Assembly (NCBI GenBank): GCA_024279915.1
Contig: JAJRRB010000025.1
Span: 1-64,000, forward strand
Direction of reading: 5' to 3'
DNA from: Deltaproteobacteria bacterium
GTDB taxonomy: Bacteria; Desulfobacterota; Desulfuromonadia; Desulfuromonadales; BM103
DNA length: 64,000 nucleotides
Each line of letters starts with the position of its first letter. Within the stretch, counting starts at the first letter, position 1. Shown piece after piece: positions 43,618 through 51,726 of this stretch. Below the pieces are notes generated by a model. It saw only the letters and a list, made by a program, of their open reading frames with translations. It searched no databases and was not told the DNA's origin. The position numbers were made by a program, and so were the translations under genes.

Positions 43618-44625
43618 TCAGAACCTGTGCGCAAGACTAAGATGAAATGTAACATCCGGTGAGGCGTTAACACTCAGGTCTTCGCCGACCCCGATATCAA
43701 GAAGAGTGTTCTCACCCAGGCCGAGCGTGCCACCCATCGTCATCATAACGGCCGGATCGCCTAGTTCTCTCAGATCACTGTCATACAGAGCGGTATGACT
43801 ATCGATCTGAACTTTGAGAGCCAGCCAATCGAGAGGACTCCAGCCAGCACCAAGCCAGCCATTAGCTACAAAGTCTTCAACATCCTCTTCGAGAACTTCA
43901 CCATCACCCAACCAGTTGACTCCGAACCCGCCCCAGAACGCCCCCTGCCCTTTACCCAGCGGAAAGTCATGTTGCGCAGAGAGAGCAAGTGAAAAATCCC
44001 AGGCTTCGCTGCCGGTGAGTTTGTCGGCATCTCCGGTCGGAGCCTTGACCTGGGTCTGCAGAGTGAATGCTGACTGCTCGGTAGTTTTGAACTGCCAGGC
44101 AAGTTGCAGACGCACATCGCCCAGACTATCAGCTTCATCCTGCAGGCGCAGACGCTCATCACCATCGTGAGAATAGAGGTAATCCAGCTGGTCGTTCTTC
44201 ATGACATCCCGATCCCCATTGGACATACTAAAGAAGTCATGCCAATCGCTGATAAAACCATCCATAAAGCCTTCTGAGTGCCAGACCCAGGGCAGATCGA
44301 TCCCAACCTGTAGTTGGTCACTAAGCCCGTAGCGCAGTCCCAGAGTCGCAATATAGGTCTCACCGTCAAGCTGGATCGATTCTCCGCTCCGTGTGTTCAA
44401 CGTGGCATTATTAGCCAGATCGAAGTGAGTCTGCAGAGCGGTTTTCCCAGCTGGCAGCAAGTTTGGTGTCTCGGCAATCGCCAGACCGTGGACCAGGGCC
44501 GTCGGCGATAGGTTACGCACCTGGAATGGGGACAGGTCGAGAGCCAGGGCAGGATTGGCAGTGCCCAAGAGAGGGAACAGGATAAGTGTACCGAGCAGGA
44601 AGAGTGTGCGAAGAGCCTTATTCAT
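43618..44625 (-). CDS. DUF3187-family outer-membrane-like protein
   Basis: 335 aa with a signal peptide (LFLLGTLILFPLLGTANPALA). The mature part is a chain of amphipathic beta strands (LQTHFDLANNATLN, YIATLGLRYGLSDQLQVGIDLPWVWHSEGF, FTLQTQVKAPTGDADKLTGS, WDFSLALSAQHDFPLG) ending in an aromatic strand, VTFHLSLAHRF. This is the pattern of DUF3187 proteins and of outer-membrane barrels. It lies 6 bp downstream of gspN, at the end of the type II secretion operon, so it may be co-expressed with it. Function unknown. Confidence 0.75.
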   Translation of the reverse strand: MNKALRTLFLLGTLILFPLLGTANPALALDLSPFQVRNLSPTALVHGLAIAETPNLLPAGKTALQTHFDLANNATLNTRSGESIQLDGETYIATLGLRYGLSDQLQVGIDLPWVWHSEGFMDGFISDWHDFFSMSNGDRDVMKNDQLDYLYSHDGDERLRLQDEADSLGDVRLQLAWQFKTTEQSAFTLQTQVKAPTGDADKLTGSEAWDFSLALSAQHDFPLGKGQGAFWGGFGVNWLGDGEVLEEDVEDFVANGWLGAGWSPLDWLALKVQIDSHTALYDSDLRELGDPAVMMTMGGTLGLGENTLLDIGVGEDLSVNASPDVTFHLSLAHRF

Positions 44626-44631
44626 AATGTT

Positions 44632-45522
44632 TTACCTGACGATGGGCTTGGCCAAGGTGCCCGTGAGACGGAGTTTTTGGCTACCATCAGCCTGCTTGGT
44701 TCCAACGAGCTCAAGGAGACTGACCAGAGTCGCGTCGGCTTGGCTACCAGCGCGGATTGTCAGATTGAGATTGATCCGACTAAACTGTGGATTAGCAACC
44801 GCCAGCATCAAGGTTCCTGTTCCTGTGACCAGTAGATCGCCACCGCTGGTTTGCAGATGTGTGATGGAGAAAGAGGTTCCTTGACCGCTCACCTGTAGTG
44901 AAATTTCGCCGAGTCGCAAACCAGCCGCGTTCGCAGTTAAAGCTTCGAGCCCCTGCACAACGACCTGAGCGAGATTTATATCGATACGACTCTCAGTCGC
45001 ACTTTGCAGAGGGACAGCAGTTGTCACCTGTCCGGATGTGAGAGTTCCGGTGATACGCATCTTTGGACTGGTCGCCAAAGAGATGTCGAGTGGCAAGGTG
45101 GTGCCGGTCATGGCCAGCGGTCCGTCCGGTTGCCAGGCGAAAGCAAGTTCACCTGAAGAAGGGTTGACTGTGCCCTTGAGCCCGACATCTCCAGTGAGCA
45201 GCTTGCCCCATTGGGGGCCAACCTGAAAAGTATCAATGTGCAAGAGAGTTTCAGTCTGACCAGACAAACGGACCGTCATCCCCTCACCACTCAGAGTCAG
45301 CAACGGTTGCAAAGCGGCTTCGACAAGATCGACCTGAACTGGCAGCCGGGCTTCGAGCTCGTAGACTAGCCGTTGTTTGAGAAGCGCATCAGGAAAAGTC
45401 AGGTAAAAGCTGCAAAGCAGGCCGACAATAAAAAGACCGACTCCGACAGTAAGGTAAAGATTCCCGGATTTCCTGGACTCGCCGGAGGACTGGCGTTGAA
45501 AAGGCTTCGTAAACCGCATCAA
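44632..45522 (-). CDS. gspN: Type II secretion system protein N
   Basis: 296 aa. An N-terminal cytoplasmic stretch, one transmembrane helix (LYLTVGVGLFIVGLLCSFYLTF, about 22-43) and a periplasmic beta-rich region (FPDALLKQRLVYELEARLPVQVDLVEAALQPLL, later NPQFSRINLNLTIRAGSQA) match GspN. Its role is accessory. The start overlaps the gspM stop by 4 bp, and its position at the end of the gsp operon supports the call. Confidence 0.85.
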   Translation of the reverse strand: MMRFTKPFQRQSSGESRKSGNLYLTVGVGLFIVGLLCSFYLTFPDALLKQRLVYELEARLPVQVDLVEAALQPLLTLSGEGMTVRLSGQTETLLHIDTFQVGPQWGKLLTGDVGLKGTVNPSSGELAFAWQPDGPLAMTGTTLPLDISLATSPKMRITGTLTSGQVTTAVPLQSATESRIDINLAQVVVQGLEALTANAAGLRLGEISLQVSGQGTSFSITHLQTSGGDLLVTGTGTLMLAVANPQFSRINLNLTIRAGSQADATLVSLLELVGTKQADGSQKLRLTGTLAKPIVR

Positions 45523-46043
45523 TTTCTCCGTGTGGAGTTGACCGTAACATTCATATCAAGCTGTGCTGCGTTGTCAAAACGTTGTTTAAGGTGTAGTCGA
45601 ACGACTCGCATCGGCGGTCGTGCCTGCTCAACTGCTTGTAAAATTCGCAACACCTGCTCCAGGCCAAGCCGTTCCAGCTTAAATTCCGTGGTCTCGATGC
45701 GCAACTGGCCTTGCGTGACTGCTGGCAGTGGCCGCATCAGGACAAGATTTTCGCGGCCACCAATCCGGCTGGCGGTCTCTTCGAGAAAGGTCAAGGGTGA
45801 AGTGGCCTCAGGTCGGGCCAGGTCGCGTTGCAACTGACCAGTCTGTTTCTTGAGAAGCAGGTAGTCGGCCTGTAACTGCCTGACCTCCTCCAGCTGTCCC
45901 TGACGGGAGATGATCGTTTTATCGAGGCGTTCCATGGCCGTTCCGTAGGGGATCACCACAGCAAAGATAATCAGTAAAAGGCCAAGGACCACTGCCCCAC
46001 CCGCCAGCACATAACGTTCTCGTTGATTCAGGGTTTTGATCAT
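45519..46043 (-). CDS. gspM: Type II secretion system protein M
   Basis: 174 aa bitopic inner-membrane protein. The cytoplasmic start (MIKTLNQRERYVLAGG) is the typical GspM NxRE/RE beginning. A transmembrane helix (VVLGLLLIIFAVVIP, about 19-33), a coiled coil (MERLDKTIISRQGQLEEVRQ) and a ferredoxin-like periplasmic domain (LVLMRPLPAVTQGQLRIETTE to PPMRVVRLHLKQRFDN) follow. GspM joins GspL to hold the GspE ATPase at the membrane. ATGA overlaps on both sides. Confidence 0.88.
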   Translation of the reverse strand: MIKTLNQRERYVLAGGAVVLGLLLIIFAVVIPYGTAMERLDKTIISRQGQLEEVRQLQADYLLLKKQTGQLQRDLARPEATSPLTFLEETASRIGGRENLVLMRPLPAVTQGQLRIETTEFKLERLGLEQVLRILQAVEQARPPMRVVRLHLKQRFDNAAQLDMNVTVNSTRRN

Positions 46044-47434
46044 AATGACGCACCCTTCCCACTCAAGGTCATGCGCATGCGGTAGCTGACCTGCTTGCCG
46101 GCCAGATCCATTTTCGATTCAGCTACCTCGACTTTTTCAAAATTGGCTGAGTTACGAAATATCTCGGCCATGCGGTTAACGGCTTCGAAAGTACTGGTAC
46201 GTCCGGAAATCCGCACTTCGTTACGTTCCATGGTGAATTCGTCGATATCGACAGTAAGCGACTCTGGTAAATCGGAGAGGGTGCGCAACAGATGCAAGGA
46301 TGAAGGTTGACCAGAAGCGATGATACCGACGTCCTCTTGCAACTGGCGGATTGCACTTTTCATCTGCAGAGGCACATCAACGATCGTGGTCGCTTGTGGA
46401 AAGGTCTCTTTGTAAAGTGTGACTATCTGTTGCTGCAAATTGTCAGCCTGCTGTTGTTTGTCGTAGTAATTCAGTCCCATGCTGGCAACAACAGTAATCA
46501 GGGTGAGTCCAGCCAGACAGGCTGCCAGCACCAGGGTTTTGCGCAAACCAACCCATTCGCCCTTGAGAGCGAAGGGCCCCTGGCGCAAGTTAAAAACCTG
46601 GCCCTTGCCGGTATCAGCGGCTCTTAAAGCAAGAGCTACAGCCGGCAGCAACGGTGCTTCAATGATCTGACCGTTAAGATCGATAGAGAGTAATTCTACA
46701 TTATCCCGCAGGGCGCAAAGTTCTTTGACCAGTTCGCGGGTGGCCAGAGACCCCATCAGTTGCAGGGTTATTCTATCAGACGACTGTGTTCGACCCAGGG
46801 CTGTCGCTTCCCGGTGGATGGCACGAGCCTGATCAGCAACCGACGTCTCCGAGCTAAAGGGCAACTGTCGATAATCAACAACCTCTCCTGAACTTATCAA
46901 GGCCAGGCTGGTTCCCTGCTCCATAGCACAGATCAGAAGACCATCAGCCAGAAAATCTTTGAGACCGGTCACATAGGCGTGCGGAGCCAGGTCAAGGACA
47001 TGTAAGGGAATTCCCAACTCGTCAAAGGGCGCCAAGGTTTCAGCTAGTTGAGTCGTTTTGACTGCGGCCGCAACGACAACGGCCCCCTCCGGGTTTTTGA
47101 CAGGCGACTGCATCGCTGTGGTGTAGTCATCAAGAGCGACCGGCAATTGGGATGCCAGTTCAAACGAAAGAGCGGCCATTATTTTTCTGCGCTCGTTGAA
47201 AGGGACAGTCAATCGCCGCACAAAGGCGGATCCACCCGGTAAGCAGGCGGCCAGACGGTCACCAAGATGAAAATCACCGCTCAGAGAATCCTTTAAGATG
47301 GCCACTTGGTCGACTGTCTCTTCATGAAGGCTTTCCGTAACCGAAGCGACCGAGATAACACCTTGCTCGCGGGTGAGGACAGCCAGTCGCAGACCTTTCT
47401 GGCCAAGATCAATGCCGATCAATCGTTTTGTCAT
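46040..47434 (-). CDS. gspL: Type II secretion system protein L (PilM/PilN-like)
   Basis: 464 aa. The N-terminal actin-like cytoplasmic domain (about 1-310) begins RLIGIDLGQKGLRLAVLTRE and includes FNERRKIMAALSFELASQLP. It resembles PilM as much as classical GspL. A membrane helix (TLVLAACLAGLTLITVVASMGL, about 317-338) and a PilN-like periplasmic domain (SLHLLRTLSDLPESLTVDID, EVRISGRTSTFEAVNRMAEI) follow. The cytoplasmic domain should bind the N-terminus of GspE. Located between gspK and gspM. Confidence 0.88.
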   Translation of the reverse strand: MTKRLIGIDLGQKGLRLAVLTREQGVISVASVTESLHEETVDQVAILKDSLSGDFHLGDRLAACLPGGSAFVRRLTVPFNERRKIMAALSFELASQLPVALDDYTTAMQSPVKNPEGAVVVAAAVKTTQLAETLAPFDELGIPLHVLDLAPHAYVTGLKDFLADGLLICAMEQGTSLALISSGEVVDYRQLPFSSETSVADQARAIHREATALGRTQSSDRITLQLMGSLATRELVKELCALRDNVELLSIDLNGQIIEAPLLPAVALALRAADTGKGQVFNLRQGPFALKGEWVGLRKTLVLAACLAGLTLITVVASMGLNYYDKQQQADNLQQQIVTLYKETFPQATTIVDVPLQMKSAIRQLQEDVGIIASGQPSSLHLLRTLSDLPESLTVDIDEFTMERNEVRISGRTSTFEAVNRMAEIFRNSANFEKVEVAESKMDLAGKQVSYRMRMTLSGKGASL

Positions 47435-47439
47435 AGCAG

Positions 47440-48420
47440 TCAGTTTACCTTGAAAAATAGTAATTGGTTGCCTTGTTTATCCACTTCGGCCAGAAGACGA
47501 CGCTGACCATCATTGACCATTGCATCGGCCTCGATCCGGTAACGGCTGCTTCGCACCCCCAGATGCTTCTGGTTGCCAAGGGATTTCAGGGCGCTGTAGG
47601 CTAACGTTGGAATCTCGTCTTCAAGTTGTTGCAAACGTTTTATGGGTGACTCCCGTCGATACTGGATCAGCTCTTCAGCCACTCCGGTGTCAATTTCCAG
47701 ATCAAGAGACATGAGCACCTCTGCACTGGCGGTATTGATATTCACCATGGTCTGATCATGCAAACCGACATGCGGCAGAACCCGACGCAGAACCTCCGGG
47801 GTAAACCCCTTGATCAGGGTCAGCTCTTCGAGGGTCTCCAGGCGACCATTCTTGACCGGATACGGTTGCGACAGTCCTTGGTAATAAGCGGTCTCAGCGC
47901 CAGCAACCGGGATGTCAGCACTGTCAGTAAGAACCCTCTGGTATGGGGTGTCGCCACTGTCAAGCCAGTCGATTAAGGCAGCGGTCAACTCAGCCGGGTC
48001 AGCGAAGTTTTCGAGATCCAGGGCAATGAACAGTCGGTAAAAGCGATCGACCATCAGAGTTGTCGGCGTGTTGCCATCAACCAAGGCATCGATCCCAAGC
48101 TTGCCGTCCTGATCGTAAATGCGCACAGTGACAGCACCATCACCGACCGGGTAATTAATGATCCCCTGGCTCCAGAATTCATCGAAACCGTCATAGCCGT
48201 TGTGATCATCCTGGATGATCATCCGCCCGGCATTGATCCCCCCTTTAGCCAGGTAGTAGGCCCGGGTAGTATCGCGAAAGGTTTCGGTCAAGCGCAAGTC
48301 AACCAGGGTTGAAAAAGCCAGCTCTGTCACCAGGGAGGTCAACAGGGCGATTACAACCAGCACCACCAACAGGGCCATGCCTCGATTGCTCCTGGAGCTT
48401 TTCACCGCGCGCTGATTCAT
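47440..48420 (-). CDS. gspK: Type II secretion minor pseudopilin K
   Basis: 326 aa, long for a pseudopilin as usual for GspK. The N-terminus has a basic leader and the hydrophobic segment RGMALLVVLVVIALLTSLVTELAF. The Glu at +5 found in other pseudopilins is missing, which is normal for GspK. The globular part (DYYLAKGGINAGR-like opening, VYDQDGKLGIDALVDG-like core, then two helical lobes with LIDWLDSGDTPY and ELTLIKGFTPEVLRRVLPHV) matches the family. It forms the tip of the pseudopilus with GspI and GspJ. Confidence 0.9.
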   Translation of the reverse strand: MNQRAVKSSRSNRGMALLVVLVVIALLTSLVTELAFSTLVDLRLTETFRDTTRAYYLAKGGINAGRMIIQDDHNGYDGFDEFWSQGIINYPVGDGAVTVRIYDQDGKLGIDALVDGNTPTTLMVDRFYRLFIALDLENFADPAELTAALIDWLDSGDTPYQRVLTDSADIPVAGAETAYYQGLSQPYPVKNGRLETLEELTLIKGFTPEVLRRVLPHVGLHDQTMVNINTASAEVLMSLDLEIDTGVAEELIQYRRESPIKRLQQLEDEIPTLAYSALKSLGNQKHLGVRSSRYRIEADAMVNDGQRRLLAEVDKQGNQLLFFKVN

Positions 48421-49067
48421 TGTATGCTGACGTCCGGAATGTCAAAAGCTGTCCTGAACGGGGTCTGCTGTTGTTCATCACGGCCAACGACCAGAGTAAC
48501 TTCTACCAGTTGCGGCAGTCCATCCTGCCGGGCATCCCACTCATCCTGCCAGTTACCTTCACTGTAGAAACGCAGAGACAGACTTGAGACACCTGGTGCC
48601 AATCGCATCATGCGATCATCAACAGCACGCGATGCTGACTGCCGGGGGTGCTCACCACGCAGCAGCACGTTACTGCCCTGATTCGATTCTTTATCTGCTA
48701 CCAGACGATAGCGTACCGCCGCAATCCCCGTGCCTGTAGCGCTTAAGGGGGTCACTGCCGTGGTCGTCAACTCCAGGAACGATTCGCCCTGAGCATTAAC
48801 TCCGCCGCGAAACAGTGTAGTCTGGTCGCCGCGCCGATAGTAGGCACCATGCAGCTCCCGGCCGAGGCGGTCAAAGACCACGCGTGCCAGGTGATACTCT
48901 GCACTATCACTATCGAGACGTATTTTGGTCGCATTGACACTACCAAAAATTCCATAGACCGAGGTCAGAACAATCGCCAACAAGCTGATGGCGACCAGTA
49001 TCTCAATCAAAGTGAAACCGCGCAGCCCGCGCCGCTTTCGTAGATTAGAAGCGGAAAGAGGTAACAT
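48417..49067 (-). CDS. gspJ: Type II secretion minor pseudopilin J
   Basis: 216 aa from ATG at 49067, chosen because GAGG lies 6 nt upstream and the leader (MLPLSASNLRKRRGLRG) is then short; longer in-frame starts reach 49148. The prepilin site is RG/FTLIEILVAISLLAIVLTSVYG with the Glu at +5. The globular region has FDRLGRELHGAYYRRGDQ, VRYRLVADKE, and LSLRFYSEGNWQDEW plus LPQLVEVTLVV, all typical of GspJ. It overlaps gspI by 23 bp and gspK by 4 bp. Confidence 0.9.
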   Translation of the reverse strand: MLPLSASNLRKRRGLRGFTLIEILVAISLLAIVLTSVYGIFGSVNATKIRLDSDSAEYHLARVVFDRLGRELHGAYYRRGDQTTLFRGGVNAQGESFLELTTTAVTPLSATGTGIAAVRYRLVADKESNQGSNVLLRGEHPRQSASRAVDDRMMRLAPGVSSLSLRFYSEGNWQDEWDARQDGLPQLVEVTLVVGRDEQQQTPFRTAFDIPDVSIQ

Positions 49068-49470
49068 CGCCTCCCTCATTGCGCTCTTCATCACCCCAGA
49101 GGACAGTGACCGTGACCATCTGTACCGCTGGTAGCGGAGTGTTGACAATATCGATACGCCATTGGTAATCGGTGAATGGCTCGCTAAAAGCTCCGGTACT
49201 GTTGGTCAATTGCGCCACACCGCCATGACGAGCTTCGAGTTCACTCTCCGCCATTTTCTGCTGTGCCAGCAAAGTCGCCCGGGTCAAATGTTGCAGACGG
49301 TCATGCACGCCGATGGAACGATTGCCAAGACTCAACAGAGCCACCATGGCAACACCAACAATGGCCAGCGCAACCATAATTTCGAGCAGCGTAAAGGCCC
49401 GTTGCCCAGAGATTTTGAGTTGACGAACAGTGATAAGTCGCCCGGGTGCTTTAATGGTTATATCCATCAT
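49045..49470 (-). CDS. gspI: Type II secretion minor pseudopilin I
   Basis: 141 aa. The leader peptide ends at QR, then AFTLLEIMVALAIVGVAMVALLS, where Ala takes the usual Gly -1 place. NRSIGVHDRLQHLTRATLLAQQKMAE and the end FTDYQWRIDIVNTPLPAVQMV with VTVLWGDE are the family landmarks of GspI. It sits at the pseudopilus tip with GspJ and GspK. Confidence 0.9.
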   Translation of the reverse strand: MMDITIKAPGRLITVRQLKISGQRAFTLLEIMVALAIVGVAMVALLSLGNRSIGVHDRLQHLTRATLLAQQKMAESELEARHGGVAQLTNSTGAFSEPFTDYQWRIDIVNTPLPAVQMVTVTVLWGDEERNEGGDVTSFRF

Positions 49471-50000
49471 AGCGTCTTGTAGCCCTCAAAAATTTCACTG
49501 GTTCCGGTCAGCGGCATAACACGCAGGGTTAAAACGTCGCCCGATTCACCTTCGAAATGGACGCCTGTTTCCTCGACCCAACCACTCGGATAAATCCGCA
49601 CTGTCACCTCACCGGAGGTAAAAGTGCCCCTTCCTGGCACTTGCACATCACGAAAACGGACATCACCGGCCAGTGAGGTCTCTTTACCGAACCCGGGAAG
49701 ATCGACGATCTCTCCGTCCGCTTCAACAATCCGGGCCCGGTAGGTGCCACGGTCCAGATTGTAAATCAGGCGATGCTCTCTGCCAGTCAGAGCAGACTCG
49801 TTAAACAGATACTTGATCGTACCACCCAGGCGCCGAGCAGAGTAACCGAGATCACTGGTCCCGGTTGCGCTAAAGAGTGGGATGGTAAAGATGGCAAATA
49901 GAGCCAGCAGTACGACCACCACCCGCAGCTCAATCAGGGTGAATCCGGCCTGTCCTGAGGACTTTCGAACCATTAATGGGTCCACTGCAAGTTCATCCAT
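49467..50000 (-). CDS. gspH: Type II secretion minor pseudopilin H
   Basis: 177 aa; an internal ATG at 49973 is a possible shorter start. The prepilin cleavage site and helix read AG/FTLIELRVVVVLLALFAIFTIP, with Glu at +5. The C-terminal beta domain (RRLGGTIKYLFNESALTGRE, LIYNLDRGTYRARIVE, GEVTVRIYPSGWVEETGVHF) matches GspH. It overlaps gspI by 4 bp and follows gspG by 19 bp. Confidence 0.88.
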   Translation of the reverse strand: MDELAVDPLMVRKSSGQAGFTLIELRVVVVLLALFAIFTIPLFSATGTSDLGYSARRLGGTIKYLFNESALTGREHRLIYNLDRGTYRARIVEADGEIVDLPGFGKETSLAGDVRFRDVQVPGRGTFTSGEVTVRIYPSGWVEETGVHFEGESGDVLTLRVMPLTGTSEIFEGYKTL

Positions 50001-50019
50001 GAGGCCTGGCTCTCAGTTC

Positions 50020-50463
50020 CTAGTCAAGCTCCCAGCTGTTAATATCAGTATCAAATTCTTCACCACCCGGTTCGCCGTCCGCACCATAACTGATCATGTC
50101 GAAATCACGGCTATGTACTCCTGGTGAGATATAGAGATACGGGTTATTCCACGGGTCAACCGGCACTTTTTTCAGGTAGCCGTCAACCGAATATTTGGCC
50201 GGAATGCGTCCGGTCTCCGGCTTGTTGACCAAAGCTTTGAGGCCTTGCTCCGTGGAAGGATAAAAGCCGTTGTCGAGTTTAAACAGTCCGAGCGACGCTT
50301 CAATGCTCTTCATGTCCACCCTGGCCTTGGTGACCTTGGCCTCATCAGGGCGGCTCAGCAAACGCGGCACAATGACTGCAGCCAGGATGCCGAGGATCAC
50401 CACGACCACCATAATTTCGATCAGGGTAAAACCGCGTTGAAGACGATTGTTAAGTGAGAACAT
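50020..50463 (-). CDS. gspG: Type II secretion major pseudopilin G
   Basis: 147 aa. A short leader (MFSLNNRLQRG) is cleaved before FTLIEIMVVVVILGILAAVI. RPDEAKVTKARVDMKSIEAS, LDNGFYPSTEQGLKALV and VDPWNNPYLYISPG, then a Ca-site loop (DGEPGGEEFDTDINSW), are diagnostic for GspG. It polymerises into the periplasmic pseudopilus that pushes folded substrates through GspD. Confidence 0.96.
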   Translation of the reverse strand: MFSLNNRLQRGFTLIEIMVVVVILGILAAVIVPRLLSRPDEAKVTKARVDMKSIEASLGLFKLDNGFYPSTEQGLKALVNKPETGRIPAKYSVDGYLKKVPVDPWNNPYLYISPGVHSRDFDMISYGADGEPGGEEFDTDINSWELD

Positions 50464-50508
50464 ATGTCAGACTCCTTAATTTTGAATCAACGTAAGCTGC
50501 CTTTTCTA

Positions 50509-51726
50509 TTATCCAAATCCCTGGCTCGCCTGGAAGATAGGCAACAAAATGGCCAGAACCGCAAAGCCGACCACGCCACCCATGAAGAGGATCATCAACG
50601 GTTCGAGCAGAGAGAGCATACCGGTGATGGACAGGTCAGACTGATGCTCGTAAGTGTCAGCAACCCGAAACAACATTTCTTCCAGCTTGCCGCTCTGTTC
50701 ACCAGCAGCTGTCACCTGGACCAGCATTGGCGGGAAGACCGCGCTTGCCCGTAAAGCAACAGCGAGACTACCGCCTTCCTGAACCTTCACAATGGCGCTC
50801 TCCACTGCTTGGCTCCATACGCGATTGGCGAGCAGGTTACGGGAGATGTCCAGGGCCTTGATCAGCGGTACACCACTCTGCAGTAGTGTTCCAAGGGTAC
50901 GTGAGAAACGGGACGTTGCAATCAACAGGAGCAGACGACCTAATAACGGTGCCTTCAAGAGCATCTGGTCGGTCCGCAAACGTCCGCGTTCAGAACGTCG
51001 ATAACGCAGCAGGAGTGTGACACCGGCCACCAGCCCAATCGCCAGCAACCACCACCAGGCAACCAGCAGGTCGACCAGATTGATTAGCAGCAGAGTCGGC
51101 CAGGGCAGAGCCATCTCCATCTCTTGCAACATACGGGTGATCTTCGGCACGACAAAGACAAAGAGAAAGGCAAGTACGCCGCTCCCTACCAGAGTCATCA
51201 GCACCGGATAGGCCAAGGCCGCCTGGATGCGCGCCCGAGTCCGGGCCTGGTTCTCGAGAAAATCAGCCAACCGTTGCAAAGCTTCGTCGAGCGTACCACT
51301 GTTTTCACCGACCTGAACCATATTGATAAAAAGATCGGTAAAGACCGCCCGATGCCTGGCCAGCGCCTGGTGCAACGGGTTTCCCTGGATGACCTCTTCG
51401 CGAACATCAGACAGGACCCGACCGATCATCGGTTGGTCGGTCTGTTCGGCAACAGTACCCAGGGCAACATCGAGGGACAGACCCGCGCCGAGCAGGGTAG
51501 AGAGCTGACGAGTTGCCGAGGCGAGCTCCGCTGTTGAACGCTGCAGACTGACCAGCAGGTTCGACCAGCGATGACGCACACGCGCGCTGGCACTTTCGTG
51601 GAGTTCGGTCGGAAAAATTCCCTGTTCGCGTAACTGTTGAGAGACCAGACTGCGCCCGGCTCCTTCAATCCGGCCGGAAACCTTGCGGCCCTGACCATCC
51701 AGTCCGGTGTATTCGAACAGCGGCAC
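50509..51726 (-). CDS. gspF: Type II secretion inner-membrane platform protein F
   Basis: 405 aa. The start is GTG at 51726, directly after the gspE stop and behind GGAGG. The N-terminal domain opens PLFEYTGLDGQGRKVSGRIE. Two T2SF domains (about 70-195 and 270-395) carry LSTLLGAGLSLDVALGTVAE and LGTLLQSGVPLIKALDISRN. Three transmembrane helices are visible (PVLMTLVGSGVLAFLFVFVV, WWWLLAIGLVAGVTLLLRY, LEPLMILFMGGVVGFAVLAI). It couples GspE to pseudopilus assembly. Confidence 0.95.
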   Translation of the reverse strand: MPLFEYTGLDGQGRKVSGRIEGAGRSLVSQQLREQGIFPTELHESASARVRHRWSNLLVSLQRSTAELASATRQLSTLLGAGLSLDVALGTVAEQTDQPMIGRVLSDVREEVIQGNPLHQALARHRAVFTDLFINMVQVGENSGTLDEALQRLADFLENQARTRARIQAALAYPVLMTLVGSGVLAFLFVFVVPKITRMLQEMEMALPWPTLLLINLVDLLVAWWWLLAIGLVAGVTLLLRYRRSERGRLRTDQMLLKAPLLGRLLLLIATSRFSRTLGTLLQSGVPLIKALDISRNLLANRVWSQAVESAIVKVQEGGSLAVALRASAVFPPMLVQVTAAGEQSGKLEEMLFRVADTYEHQSDLSITGMLSLLEPLMILFMGGVVGFAVLAILLPIFQASQGFG